A stretch of 46,893 bases of DNA from Synergistota bacterium. Its GTDB lineage: Bacteria; Synergistota; GBS-1. Below are positions 1-8,743 of this stretch, piece after piece. Numbering within the stretch: the stretch's first letter is position 1; every line of letters starts with the position of its first letter. The notes under the pieces were generated by a model. That model did no database searches. It saw only the letters and a program-made list of their open reading frames with translations, and had not been told where the DNA came from. A program made the translations under genes and the position numbers. The DNA is taken from assembly GCA_021159885.1 (NCBI GenBank), contig JAGHDO010000038.1:1-46893 (forward strand). Reading direction: 5' to 3'.

Positions 1-189
1 TCCTTTATGGGAGAAGCTGGGGTTATGCTTATGGTATTTCTCGGAAACGCTGTGGTGATACTATTTGAGGGATTAATAGTCGGTATTCAGGCTTTGAGAT
101 TGAATCTTTATGAATTCTTTTCAAAGTTTTACATGGGAGAGGGAAGGCTCTTTAAGCCGCTTAGCTATAGAGATGTGGAGTTGGGATAG
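1..189 (+). CDS. ntpI: V-type ATP synthase subunit I (a-subunit), C-terminal end only
   Basis: This is the last 62 codons of a membrane protein whose start lies before the window. Subunit I (the a-subunit of V/A-type rotary ATPases) is the stator half of the ion channel facing the proteolipid ring. What is visible is one hydrophobic helix followed by the family's C-terminal block: a GN-A-VI-FEGLIV run, then IQALRLNLYEFFSKFY and a final F-PL. This is a very recognisable subunit I ending. The gene reads into the proteolipid gene 18 bases downstream, which supports the identity. Nothing can be said about the cytoplasmic arm or promoter. Confidence 0.9.
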   Translation, partial: SFMGEAGVMLMVFLGNAVVILFEGLIVGIQALRLNLYEFFSKFYMGEGRLFKPLSYRDVELG

Positions 190-206
190 GAAAGGAGGGA
201 AACGGT

Positions 207-641
207 TTGCTTTTAATCCCCTTGCTTTTAACTGGTTCAGCTGTTCTGTTTACCCTCTATGCAGGGTTAACGATACGAAGAAGGAAGGATTACAAGGCAT
301 ATGCTAAGAAAGTGCTTCTTTTTTCCTCAGTGGCTATTTTAGCCTCCGTAGTTTTACTTTTTCTTCTCCCCGTATCAGGGGCTTCCGCTGCCCCAGAGGA
401 GTCAGCGATTTCAATACCTCGTAGTATAGATATAGCCGCTGGCTACATTGGTGCTGCGGTTGCAGTAGGGGCTGCTGCCATTGGAGCGGGTATAGCGGTT
501 GCAGCTACAGGTAGCGCCATGATAGGAGTAATGGCTGAAAAGCCTGAGCTAATTGGCAGAGCAATGATCGTTGTGGCTCTTGCCGAGGGAATAGCAATAT
601 ATGGTATGATAATTGCCATAATGATTCTTGCTAAGCTATGA
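207..641 (+). CDS. ntpK: V-type ATP synthase subunit K (proteolipid c-ring)
   Basis: Membrane rotor subunit, 144 aa. The start is TTG at 207, chosen because a strong GGAGG (194-198) sits just upstream. Two hydrophobic segments (about residues 1-21 and 36-62) precede the proteolipid hairpin proper (about 74-144). The hairpin has a Gly/Ala-rich first helix with an IGAGIAVAATG stretch, then a polar loop, then a second helix with the ion-carrying Glu127 in ALAEGIAIYG. The N-terminal pair could be an extra helical hairpin or a degenerate first repeat without a carboxylate. No Gln is visible in the first helix where Na+-type rings usually have one, so proton use is slightly favoured; this is inference. 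Its stop overlaps the next start (ATGA). Confidence 0.9.
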   Translation: MLLIPLLLTGSAVLFTLYAGLTIRRRKDYKAYAKKVLLFSSVAILASVVLLFLLPVSGASAAPEESAISIPRSIDIAAGYIGAAVAVGAAAIGAGIAVAATGSAMIGVMAEKPELIGRAMIVVALAEGIAIYGMIIAIMILAKL

Positions 642-958
642 TTGGCAGAGCTTTCGTTCTCGGTAGTAAGGAGGCAGTCGTTGGTTTCCGATTAGCTGGG
701 ATTCGAGGAGAGGTTGTTGAAGACAGGGAGACCGCTTTAAAGTTGTTTAAGTGCCTCGTTTCCTCGGGGGATTATAGATTGCTTGTGATCACGGAAGGTA
801 TAGCGCGCTTTTTGAGAAATGAGATAGAGGAGATAAAATCGAGGAAGCTTTTTCCTCTTATTGTGGAGATTCCAGATAGGGGTGGTTTCAGGGAAAAGCC
901 TTCCGATTTTCTGGAGAGGATGATAAGGGAAGCTTTAGGGCTTTCCTTAAAGGGGTGA
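638..958 (+). CDS. ntpF: V-type ATP synthase subunit F
   Basis: Central-stalk subunit of the V/A-type ATPase, 106 aa, the usual family length. It begins at ATG 638 inside the stop of the proteolipid gene. It shows the family pattern of a short Rossmann-like fold: an opening beta strand with GSKEAVVGFRLAG, a middle strand (LLVITEGIA) and a later strand with PLIVEIP, then a C-terminal amphipathic helix. The position between K and E differs from the ntpFIKECGABDHJ order of Enterococcus; no subunit C gene lies between K and A, so C is probably upstream of the window. Cytoplasmic, regulatory or coupling role in the rotor. Confidence 0.88.
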   Translation: MIGRAFVLGSKEAVVGFRLAGIRGEVVEDRETALKLFKCLVSSGDYRLLVITEGIARFLRNEIEEIKSRKLFPLIVEIPDRGGFREKPSDFLERMIREALGLSLKG

Positions 959-965
959 TATAGGA

Positions 966-1547
966 TTGGAGGAAAGGGTTAGGCTTCTTAGGGAGGAAAT
1001 ACTGAAGGAAGCTGAGCTTGAGAAAAGGCGACTTTGGGAGGAGTTTGAAAGAAGAAAAGCAGAGGATTGGGAAAGATCAAGAAGCAGGGCGGAGAGAGAG
1101 ACGATGAGAATGATGGAGGAGGTAGAGATGAAAGCGGAGGATATGGTTTCTCGCGAGATAGCTAACGCGATGTTTAATGCTCGAAAGATAATTCTTGAGG
1201 AGAGAGATGCAGTCTTGCGGGAAACCATGGAGAAGGCGAGACAGGAGATATTTAAGATTGTGGAGAGAAAAGACGAGTATAGGGAGAGAATGAGAAAACT
1301 TCTAAGAGAGTGTATAGATTATCTTGGAGGGAGTTTTGAAGTCGCGTCTAATCCGAGGGATGTTGACCTTATTAGAGAGCTTTCTCAGGAAATGAGTGTG
1401 AAGGCGAATATCCATCCCGATCTTGGAATATCGGGTGGGATCAAGGCATGGACGGGAAAAAAGGCGATAGATAATACTCTTAAAGGAAGATGGGAGAGAA
1501 GAAAGAGAGAGATGCAGATGGAGGTGTTAAAAGAGCTCTTTGAGTAG
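966..1547 (+). CDS. ntpE: V-type ATP synthase subunit E (peripheral stalk)
   Basis: Peripheral stalk subunit, 193 aa, TTG start at 966 behind an AAAGGGG-type ribosome site at about 949-954. The first 110 residues are a highly charged continuous helix rich in Glu, Arg and Lys, as in the EG stalk coiled coil. The C-terminal part (about 110-193) is the globular domain that clamps the catalytic head; it contains the typical DLGISGGIKAW segment and ends in a WERRKREMQMEVLKELFE helix. Three bases separate its stop from subunit A. No gene for the partner stalk subunit (G/H) is visible in the window. Confidence 0.88.
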   Translation: MEERVRLLREEILKEAELEKRRLWEEFERRKAEDWERSRSRAERETMRMMEEVEMKAEDMVSREIANAMFNARKIILEERDAVLRETMEKARQEIFKIVERKDEYRERMRKLLRECIDYLGGSFEVASNPRDVDLIRELSQEMSVKANIHPDLGISGGIKAWTGKKAIDNTLKGRWERRKREMQMEVLKELFE

Positions 1548-1550
1548 GAA

Positions 1551-3350
1551 ATGGAAAGGCTTATAGGACATATAAGGTGGATAAGCGGACCTGTGGTTAA
1601 GGTTAAAACGGTAGAGGATGTTAAGATGCTCGAGATGGTTAGAGTTGGAGATATGGGATTGATAGGCGAGGTTATATCTGTTAGCGAGAAAGAGGCGGTA
1701 ATTCAGGTTTATGAGGAAACAGAGGGACTACGCCTTGGGGAAGGAGTTTTTGGAACCGGTGAGCCTCTATCGATGACTCTTGGTCCGGGGCTTTTAGGTG
1801 GTATCTTCGATGGCATAGGAAGGCCACTCACGGCGATAAAGAAGGAGCTCGGGGATTTTATCCTGAGAGGAGCTAATCCTCCTTCGCTTTCCTTCGAAGA
1901 CATGTGGAGGGTAAGGATTGAGGTAAAAAAGGGGGATTTTTTGAAGCCGGGAGATATAGTTGCTCGCATTAGGGAAACGCCTCTTATAGAGCATCGAATC
2001 ATGTGTCCTCTCGGGGTAAGTGGAGTAGTAATTGAGACCAAGGAAAGCGGCGATTATACGATAAATGCGGTTATAGCGAGAGTAAAGGATGAAAAAGGTA
2101 GAATACATGAGATCAAGCTATTTCACCGCTGGCCTGTTCGAAAGCCGCGTCCCATTTTGAGAAGAATATCTCTTGATGAACCTCTTCTTACAGGTCAGAG
2201 GGTTTTGGATTTTCTTTTTCCTCTTGCTAAGGGAGGAACTGCTGCTATTCCAGGAGGGTTTGGAACGGGGAAGACGGTTACCCAGCATCAGCTTGCCAAG
2301 TGGGCCGATGCTGATGTGATAGTTTATATAGGTTGTGGAGAGAGAGGAAACGAGATGACTGAGGTGCTTGAGGATTTTCCAAAGCTTGTGGATCCTCAAA
2401 GTGGTCATTCTCTCATGGAAAGGATAGTTCTCATTGCTAATGTATCAAATATGCCGGTTTCCGCTCGCGAGGCTTCCATCTTTACCGGTATCACGATAGC
2501 CGAATATTTCAGGGATATGGGATACGATGTTGCGGTTATGGCTGACTCTACGTCGAGATGGGCAGAGGCTTTAAGAGAGATAGCGGGAAGGCTTGAGGAG
2601 ATGCCGGCAGAGGAAGGTTTTCCTGCATATTTACCCACTCGCTTAGCGGAGTTTTATGAGAGGGCAGGTAGGGTAATAACCCTCGGTGGTAGGAAAGGTT
2701 CCGTCAGCATAATAGGGGCGGTTTCCCCACCGGGTGGTGACTTTTCTGAACCGGTGACCCAGCACACGCGTAGATTTATAAGATGCTTTTGGGCGCTCGA
2801 TAAGGAGCTTGCCAGTGCGAGGCACTTTCCCTCGGTTAACTGGCTTAACAGCTATAGCGAATATTTTGAGGATCTTAAGGGGTGGTTCAGGCAAAAGGTT
2901 GCCGAGGATTTTCCAATATTAAGAGAGAGGGTTATGAACATTCTTCAGGAGGAGAGTAATCTTCAGAGAATAGCTCAGCTTGTGGGAGTGGGAGTTCTGC
3001 CAGAACCTCAAAAGCTTATTCTGCTCTCAGCTAAAATGCTCAGGGAGGGTTTTTTACGTCAGAATGCTTTTGATCCGGTGGATACCTACTGCTCTCCTCG
3101 AAAGAGCTATCTTTTGCTTAAGCTTATGTTAAAGTATTACGACAGAGCGAGTGAGCTCGTTAAAAAGGGAGTCCTGGTTCAGAGAATAGAGGAGCTTCCT
3201 ATAACCTCGAGGATTTTAAGATTTTCATTTACCGTTTCAGAAGACAAGATGGAAGAGGAATATCTCTCTTTAAGGGATGAACTTGAGAGGGAATTCTCAG
3301 AGCTTGAGAGGGAATATGAAAAGATCCTCTCCTATAGGAGGAGAGCTTGA
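1551..3350 (+). CDS. ntpA: V-type ATP synthase catalytic subunit A
   Basis: Catalytic subunit of the V/A-type rotary ATPase, 599 aa, the expected length including the non-homologous insert typical of A subunits (about residues 115-190). The Walker A motif GGFGTGKT is at 235-242, the catalytic GERGNE block at 263-268, and the arginine-containing [13 protein letters not shown] and [15 protein letters not shown] segments follow. ATP hydrolysis or synthesis occurs at the A/B interface in the cytoplasmic head. The ATG at 1551 lies 3 bases after ntpE. Directionality (ATP synthase versus ion-pumping ATPase) cannot be told from sequence. Confidence 0.97.
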   Translation: MERLIGHIRWISGPVVKVKTVEDVKMLEMVRVGDMGLIGEVISVSEKEAVIQVYEETEGLRLGEGVFGTGEPLSMTLGPGLLGGIFDGIGRPLTAIKKELGDFILRGANPPSLSFEDMWRVRIEVKKGDFLKPGDIVARIRETPLIEHRIMCPLGVSGVVIETKESGDYTINAVIARVKDEKGRIHEIKLFHRWPVRKPRPILRRISLDEPLLTGQRVLDFLFPLAKGGTAAIPGGFGTGKTVTQHQLAKWADADVIVYIGCGERGNEMTEVLEDFPKLVDPQSGHSLMERIVLIANVSNMPVSAREASIFTGITIAEYFRDMGYDVAVMADSTSRWAEALREIAGRLEEMPAEEGFPAYLPTRLAEFYERAGRVITLGGRKGSVSIIGAVSPPGGDFSEPVTQHTRRFIRCFWALDKELASARHFPSVNWLNSYSEYFEDLKGWFRQKVAEDFPILRERVMNILQEESNLQRIAQLVGVGVLPEPQKLILLSAKMLREGFLRQNAFDPVDTYCSPRKSYLLLKLMLKYYDRASELVKKGVLVQRIEELPITSRILRFSFTVSEDKMEEEYLSLRDELEREFSELEREYEKILSYRRRA

Positions 3351-4723
3351 TGCTTGAATACATAGGGGTTAAGAAGATAACCGGTCCACTCATATTTATA
3401 GAATCGATGAGAGAGCTCTTTTACGGTGAGGTGATTGAGATATCCTCTCATGATGGAGAGGAAAGAGTGGGGAAGGTTATAGAACTTGGTGATGAGCTTG
3501 CGGTTATACAGGTTTTTGAGGGAACGGAGGGGTTAAGCCCTGCCAAGACGAGAATAAGGTTAGCAGGAGACACCTTTAAAATAGGCGTGTCTCGGGAAGT
3601 TATAGGAAGGGTTTTTGATGGTATGGGTAGACCTATAGATGGAGGACCTGAGATAATGGCTGAGGATTTCATAGATGTAAACGGGAACGCTATAAATCCC
3701 GTTTCGAGAAGTTATCCTCGTGACTTTATCCAAACGGGGATATCTGCTATAGATGTGCCAATGACTATAATAAGGGGTCAGAAACTGCCCATATTTTCGG
3801 GAAGTGGCCTTCCCCATAACGAGATGGCAGTTCAAATAGCTAAGCAGGCAAAGGTCCATGACGCGGAGTTTGCGATAGTCTTCGCGGCTATGGGGGTAAA
3901 GCACGATGTCGCTCGCTTTTTCTTAGAAAGCTTTGAAAGAAGCGGTGCTTTGAGAAGCTCGGTTGTTTTCTTAAACCTTGCGAGCGATCCCGTTATAGAG
4001 AGATTGATTACTCCGAGATGTGCTTTAACGGTTGCGGAATTTTTGGCTTTTGAGCTTGGTATGCATATTTTGGTTATATTAACTGATATGACTAACTACT
4101 GTGAAGCGCTAAGGGAGCTTTCCTCGCGCAGAGGAGAGATCCCCGCAAGAAAGGGATATCCTGGTTATATGTATAGCGATCTTGCTTCCATATATGAAAG
4201 GGCGGGTAGAATAAGGGGAAGAGATGGCTCCATAACTCAGATTCCGATAATATCCATGCCAGAGGATGATATGACCCATCCTATCCCAGATTTAACTGGC
4301 TATATAACTGAGGGACAGATAGTTTTAAGCAGAGAGCTTTACAGGAGGGGGATATACCCTCCCGTTAATATCCTTCCCTCGCTTTCTCGCCTAATGAAGA
4401 GTGGTATAGGTGAGGGAAAAACGAGAAAGGATCATCCTCATCTGTCAGACCAGCTTTACGCTTCTTACTCTCATGCGCGGTGGGTAAGGAGCCTTGCTTC
4501 CATTGTTGGTGAGGATGAGCTTTCTCCTCGAGAGAGATTATATCTAAGATTTGCCGATGAGTTTGAAAGGAGATTTATAAGTCAGGGGTTTGATGAGGAA
4601 AGGAGTATAGAAAGAAGTCTTGATATCGGCTGGGAAGTTCTCTCTTTGTTGCCAGAAGAAGAACTTCATAGGGTTTCTAAGGAGGAGATTGATGAGTTTT
4701 ACGGAAGGCGGGAAGAGGAGTGA
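3350..4723 (+). CDS. ntpB: V-type ATP synthase subunit B
   Basis: Non-catalytic head subunit, about 457 aa. Two starts are possible, TTG 3347 and ATG 3350; ATG 3350 is preferred because AGGAGGAGAG (3336-3345) is better spaced from it. It overlaps the subunit A stop by one base. It has the B-subunit hallmarks: [32 protein letters not shown] replaces a canonical P-loop (no GxxxxGKT), followed by FVAAMGVK-like [20 protein letters not shown] and the [22 protein letters not shown] block (quoted here in parts). Forms the alternating hexamer with subunit A. Confidence 0.96.
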   Translation: MLEYIGVKKITGPLIFIESMRELFYGEVIEISSHDGEERVGKVIELGDELAVIQVFEGTEGLSPAKTRIRLAGDTFKIGVSREVIGRVFDGMGRPIDGGPEIMAEDFIDVNGNAINPVSRSYPRDFIQTGISAIDVPMTIIRGQKLPIFSGSGLPHNEMAVQIAKQAKVHDAEFAIVFAAMGVKHDVARFFLESFERSGALRSSVVFLNLASDPVIERLITPRCALTVAEFLAFELGMHILVILTDMTNYCEALRELSSRRGEIPARKGYPGYMYSDLASIYERAGRIRGRDGSITQIPIISMPEDDMTHPIPDLTGYITEGQIVLSRELYRRGIYPPVNILPSLSRLMKSGIGEGKTRKDHPHLSDQLYASYSHARWVRSLASIVGEDELSPRERLYLRFADEFERRFISQGFDEERSIERSLDIGWEVLSLLPEEELHRVSKEEIDEFYGRREEE

Positions 4724-5340
4724 ATCTGGAGCTCACCAAAAGCGGCCTTCTTAAGGTTAAGGACATGCTTTCTCTTGCAAGGCAAGGTTATAGGCTTATG
4801 GATCAAAAGAGAAATATTCTCATATCCGAGCTTGTTAAGTATCTCGAGCTTGCCAGAGAGCTTCAAGAAAAGGTCATCAAGGAGTTCGAGAGAGCCTATA
4901 GTACGTTAACCTTTGCGAGCATAACTCTTGGTATGGAAACCGTTGAGGAGATAGCATTTGGCGCTGAGGAGAAGGTGAAAATAGCGGTTGCCGAGAGGAG
5001 CGTGATGGGCGTTCCCATCCCCATTCTTGCTGTGGAAGGAGACAACCTTAAGGAAGGGACTTTCTCGCCATTCTATAGCGTTTACAGAACAAACATGGCT
5101 CTTGATAGGGCAATACTCGAGTTCAGAAAGCTATTTGATACGGTTGTCCTTTTAGCCGAAATAGAGAATGCTATTTATAGGCTTGCGTGGGAAATAAAGG
5201 TTACTCAAAGGAGAGCTAATGCCTTAGAGGAGGTTATAATTCCGGAGCTTGAGAAAGCTAAGAAGAGGATAGAAGAACATCTTGAGGAGAGGGAGAGAGA
5301 AGAATTCTTTAAGTTAAAGAGGATAAAAAGGATTCAGTGA
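4720..5340 (+). CDS. ntpD: V-type ATP synthase subunit D (central rotor shaft)
   Basis: Central shaft subunit, 206 aa, starting at GTG 4720 within the ntpB stop (GTGA overlap). The N-terminal helix has the family pattern of Leu/Lys residues ([27 protein letters not shown]), and the C-terminal helix contains the strongly conserved [15 protein letters not shown] segment (both are longer family signatures, seen at about residues 4-30 and 165-180). The two long helices form the antiparallel coiled coil that rotates inside A3B3. It is the last gene of the ATPase cluster and its 3' end overlaps the convergent pcm gene by 7 bases. Confidence 0.93.
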   Translation: MNLELTKSGLLKVKDMLSLARQGYRLMDQKRNILISELVKYLELARELQEKVIKEFERAYSTLTFASITLGMETVEEIAFGAEEKVKIAVAERSVMGVPIPILAVEGDNLKEGTFSPFYSVYRTNMALDRAILEFRKLFDTVVLLAEIENAIYRLAWEIKVTQRRANALEEVIIPELEKAKKRIEEHLEEREREEFFKLKRIKRIQ

Positions 5341-6005
5341 TTCCAGCCTTCTTTGCCCTTTAGCGGTACGAAAACGCATCCCCCAAAGTCCTCTCCGTCA
5401 AGGCTTCCATCTTCCCTTTTTACATATTTATAAAGGCTCTGAATGAATCTTTCTCCTATCGGTATTACGAGCCTTCCTCCTATTTTAAGTTGCTTTATCA
5501 AGGGGGTGGGAACCTTTGGAGCAGCAGCGGTTACTATTATCGCATCATAGGGTGCGTTTTCTTCCCATCCTAAGGTCCCGTCGCCTACCTTAACCCTAAC
5601 GTTTTTATACCCCAGCTTTTCCAGCGTTTCAGCTGCCTTTACGGCGAGAGCGGGGATTCTCTCAACGGAATAGACCTCTTTAGCAAGCTCCGCTAAAATT
5701 GCTGCTTGATAGCCTGAACCCGTTCCTATTTCGAGTACCTTTTCATTTCCCTTTAAATCAAGAAGGCTTGTCATTAAGGCAACTATATATGGCTGGGAGA
5801 TAGTTTGCCCCTCACCTATAGGTAGGGGATGGTCGTCATATGCCCTTTCTCTGTACTCCTCTGGGACGAAAAGATGACGTGGAACACGCATCATTGCGCG
5901 CAGAACGCGCTCATCTTTTATCCCTCTTATTTCTATTTGAGATTCTACCATTCGCTTTCTGAGTTCGTTCCAATCAAGCTCTTTTTTCTTCCAGAAAGGA
6001 ATCAC
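5334..6005 (-). CDS. pcm: Protein-L-isoaspartate O-methyltransferase
   Basis: SAM-dependent methyltransferase that starts repair of isoaspartyl residues in damaged proteins; 223 aa from GTG 6005. The recognisable order is [17 protein letters not shown] (about 19-35), [36 protein letters not shown] in mid N-terminal half (family signature), the SAM-binding motif [16 protein letters not shown] (about 90-105), then [12 protein letters not shown] and GGRLVIPIG. The start is not certain: the ribosome site for GTG 6005 is very close, and an internal ATG at the MVESQ position is the classic family start. It is transcribed towards ntpD; the tRNA-Arg gene lies just upstream on the same strand. Confidence 0.93.
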   Translation of the reverse strand: MIPFWKKKELDWNELRKRMVESQIEIRGIKDERVLRAMMRVPRHLFVPEEYRERAYDDHPLPIGEGQTISQPYIVALMTSLLDLKGNEKVLEIGTGSGYQAAILAELAKEVYSVERIPALAVKAAETLEKLGYKNVRVKVGDGTLGWEENAPYDAIIVTAAAPKVPTPLIKQLKIGGRLVIPIGERFIQSLYKYVKREDGSLDGEDFGGCVFVPLKGKEGWNH

Positions 6006-6025
6006 CCTCTTTTAGAATAAAAAAA

Positions 6026-6102
6026 TGGCGCGGTTGGCGGGAGTCGAACCCGCAACCTCCGGCTTAGGAGGCCAGCGCTCTGTCCTATTGAGCTACAACC
6101 GC
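6026..6102 (-). tRNA. tRNA-Arg (anticodon CCU)
   Basis: A full cloverleaf reads on the minus strand over 77 bases including an encoded CCA. The acceptor 5' GCGGTTG pairs with CAACCGC, followed by discriminator G and CCA. The T-arm contains GGTTCGACTCC, and the anticodon loop CTCCTAA presents CCU, flanked by a CTGGC/GCCGG-type stem. CCU-tRNA reads AGG, a codon very common in this window, so it should be an important tRNA here. A promoter-like element lies upstream at 6117-6145. Confidence 0.96.
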
Positions 6103-6116
6103 ACCACTCAAGACTA

Positions 6117-6145
6117 ATCTTACCAAAATTTCACTTAGAATGCAA
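6117..6145 (-). promoter_or_regulatory. Candidate promoter for tRNA-Arg
   Basis: On the minus strand TTGCAT (6140-6145) and TAAGAT (6117-6122) are separated by 17 bases. A start about 7 bases downstream would fall a few bases before the mature tRNA 5' end. Both hexamers are close to the sigma-70 consensus but not perfect. Confidence 0.5.
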
Positions 6146-6154
6146 GCGTCTTGC

Positions 6155-8198
6155 TTAAGCTTCGGCTTCGACGGGAGCTATTTCCTTGGGACCCTTGCTG
6201 TAAAGCTCTCTCGCTCTTCTTAAAAGTTCTATAAGTTCCTCAGATATATTCTTCGTTCTCTTAAGAGCTTTTCTTGCGGCTTCGCTATTTCCAGCCCTTA
6301 TCACTTCTAAAGCGCTCTCGTGTAAAAGCTTGTGCTTTTCTCTCACCGCATCCCAGAGCATCTTTTCTTCTTCGCTTAGATTCTTTCTCATTAGGTTTAG
6401 GAAAACCCCCAAAGAGCATTTTTCAGGATCTGTCTCTCTATTCCATTCTGCTCCCTCGTTTACGCTTTTTTCAAGCAACTGAAGCCACTCTCTGTGAGCC
6501 TTTTCGCTCCTCTCTATCTCCTCTACAAATTCCTTTTCCGTTTCCACGTGAAATTTCATAAGGATATTTACGGTTTCTTCGAATATAGCGGCGGTTTCTT
6601 TCGAAGACTGGGTTACCTTTTCGCTTTCCTCCCTGAGGGAGAAGAGCTTATCCGTTATCGTTTTGATCGTTTCGTTAACGTTTGTTGCCAAATTCGTTAT
6701 AGTTTCAGCAGCTGATGTTAGCTCCTCGGTTGATGCGCTTTAGAGTTTCCGCGCTCTCGTTTACATTTTGGAAGAATCCCTTTACATCATCCATGATTCT
6801 TAATATCTCGGAGATAGCTTCCGCTGCGTTCTTAGCTTGGGAAACCACTTCGAGCATTCTCTCGTTCATCTGGGATATGTCGTGTGTGGTATTTTCTACG
6901 CCTTCCATAGTGCTCTTAAGTTTTCTCCTATTTGAACTGCTGCATTTTTGCTTTCTTCTGCGAGCTTTCTTACCTCTTCTGTAACTACCGCGAAGCCCCT
7001 TCCGGCTTCTCCCGTTCGTGCTGCTTCTATAGCTGCGTTTAGAGCGAGCAAGTTGGTCTGTTCGGTTATGCTTGTTATCGTGTTGACGACATCATTTATA
7101 ACGGATGCCTTTTTGGATAAAATGCGAGCCCTTTCCGTTACTTTCTTTGTATTCATCTGAAGGTTTTCCATGGTCGTTATGGTGTTTCTTAAGGCTTCTC
7201 CTCCCTCGTTTGCTTCATAATCTCTTCGTTTAAATCTTCCGCGAGTTTGCGAGCGTCTGAGTGCTTGAGGTTATTTCCTCGGAGCTCGCATACTGATTCT
7301 GAACGGCATTGGTTATGTTTTCTATAGAACGGGCGCTCTTATCCAACAGCTCTGCTATCTCTTTTGTGTGTTCGTTAGCCTTTATAAGTCTTCTTACGGA
7401 CTTGTAAAGCTCGGCTATTGAAAGTATAGAGGAGTTTTTGATCTTCCATATTAACTCTCTGAGTGAAGCTATAGAGGCGTTAATTGCCCTTCCCAAATTG
7501 CCAACCTCGTCTTCGGTGAGCACGGGAACCCTTCGTGTCAGATCTCCTCCAGATTCTGTAAGCTCATTAGTGAATGAGAGCAATTCTCTTGTGGGCTCAA
7601 TGATGGTCTTTTTGTAGATAAGTAGCGTTATAACCGCTATAGCTATGCCAACGAGGAATAAAATAAGCTGTATTCTTTTCATCCATATGACTTTTTCCTC
7701 TGCAACTTCTTGGAATAGTAATACCCCTTTGTTCATTTCCGAAAGCAGCGGTACATTGTTCTTCAAGACGAAGCTTAGTGCGCTTTTATCTCCCTCTATT
7801 GCTTTTTTCAGGTTTTCGGCGAAGCTTTTCCACATGTTCATTACCTTCTGAAGCTGGGGTTTCACGCTATCGGGAGCCGGTGGAATCTTTACCATCTTGT
7901 TCCAGGCGAGATCGAGAGGAGCTTCTCCTCCATTGGTGAGTGCTTTTAGCGTCATGTCAAAGACCTTTATGCTGTTCTGCATGCTCTTTAAGGCAGATTC
8001 ATCCTTTAAGATAAGATAGTTAAGAAGCTCTTTTGTCATTCTCTGTGTTAACATTCTTTGACGCCCAGCGAGGTTTATAACTACTGCATCAGATTTTTGT
8101 TTATCCGTTATAAAAAGCGTTGAGGCGTATATTACAACAAGCAGGATTATAAATACCATCAGAGGAACGGATAAATTGAAATAAAGGCTTCTTTTCAT
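6155..8198 (-). pseudogene. Methyl-accepting chemotaxis protein (PilJ-type N-terminus, HAMP, MCP, CZB), broken by four frameshifts
   Basis: Four minus-strand reading-frame pieces (8198-7230, 7171-6896, 6908-6705, 6691-6155) form one chemoreceptor of about 680 residues when joined. The first piece has an N-terminal transmembrane helix, a PilJ-like sensor motif (INLAGRQRMLTQRM), a second transmembrane helix at about residues 180-200 and a HAMP region. The middle pieces carry the signalling hairpin core ([17 protein letters not shown] then [15 protein letters not shown]). The last piece resembles a zinc-binding CZB domain, with HREW, CSLGVF and HKLLH. Apparent one-base losses lie near 7240-7246, 7198-7208 and 6908-6922, and a one-base gain near 6725-6731. 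Neighbouring genes are intact. Either a decaying gene or assembly error. The start ATG 8198 follows a GGAGGGG site. Confidence 0.85.
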
Positions 8199-8239
8199 CG
8201 GTTACCCCTCCTTTCTCCTCAACGGTTTCAGGAGGAAAA

Positions 8240-8743
8240 TTACTCGAGCAAAAACCCTCTTTCCCTCAGGAGCTTTTTGACTTTTTCAATCCTTTCTCTT
8301 TTATTACATCTTATCGTATGTAAGTGAACGCCGTCGGACAAGGCCAAAAGAGGCTTAGCTCCAAAGCTTCTCATTTTCGTCATAAATCTCGTTAGATCAG
8401 CCTTGGTTCTTATATCAAGATTTCCCTTAATCTCCCCATAAACGGGATGTTCCACTATTACGTTTAGGAGAACGCATCCCTCACCTATTATAATAGAGAT
8501 TTCCTCTTCTATTTCATCTTCATTATGCCTTACCGCTATGACTTCCTCAAATTTTTCTCCCTTATCGAGGACGTATCCTTTTGGAGTAGCTGTTATTTTC
8601 TTTCCCCGGGATCTTAAAATGGCTATTATCTTAACGATAGATTGCCTGCTTACGTTAAGCTTCTCGGCAAGCGCTCCTCCCTTTACCGGCTCTGGATAGG
8701 TTTCCTCCAGTATCTCAAGAATTCTCTTCTCTAAGTGTTCCAT
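8240..8743 (-). CDS. niaR: NiaR-type transcriptional repressor (HTH plus 3H domain)
   Basis: A 167-aa regulator, with ATG 8743 chosen over an upstream in-frame ATG at 8824 because the family begins with a short run before the helix-turn-helix. Residues about 5-60 form a winged HTH (GGALAEKLNVSRQSIVKII). The rest is a 3H domain with the expected histidines at His73, His99, His140 and His142. NiaR proteins bind niacin and repress NAD precursor salvage and transport genes. Here the gene overlaps the end of the SSS symporter gene by 13 bases, so the two are co-transcribed; this suggests the symporter carries a NiaR-controlled substrate such as nicotinate. The regulon link is inference. Confidence 0.85.
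   Translation of the reverse strand: MEHLEKRILEILEETYPEPVKGGALAEKLNVSRQSIVKIIAILRSRGKKITATPKGYVLDKGEKFEEVIAVRHNEDEIEEEISIIIGEGCVLLNVIVEHPVYGEIKGNLDIRTKADLTRFMTKMRSFGAKPLLALSDGVHLHTIRCNKRERIEKVKKLLRERGFLLE

Noticed and set aside
6146-6165. Terminator after the chemoreceptor
   Set aside because: A 5-bp GCAAG/CTTGC stem is present but without a T-run; too weak to call.
6155-8198. Four separate small genes
   Set aside because: The pieces join into one ordinary chemoreceptor; they are better described as one broken gene.
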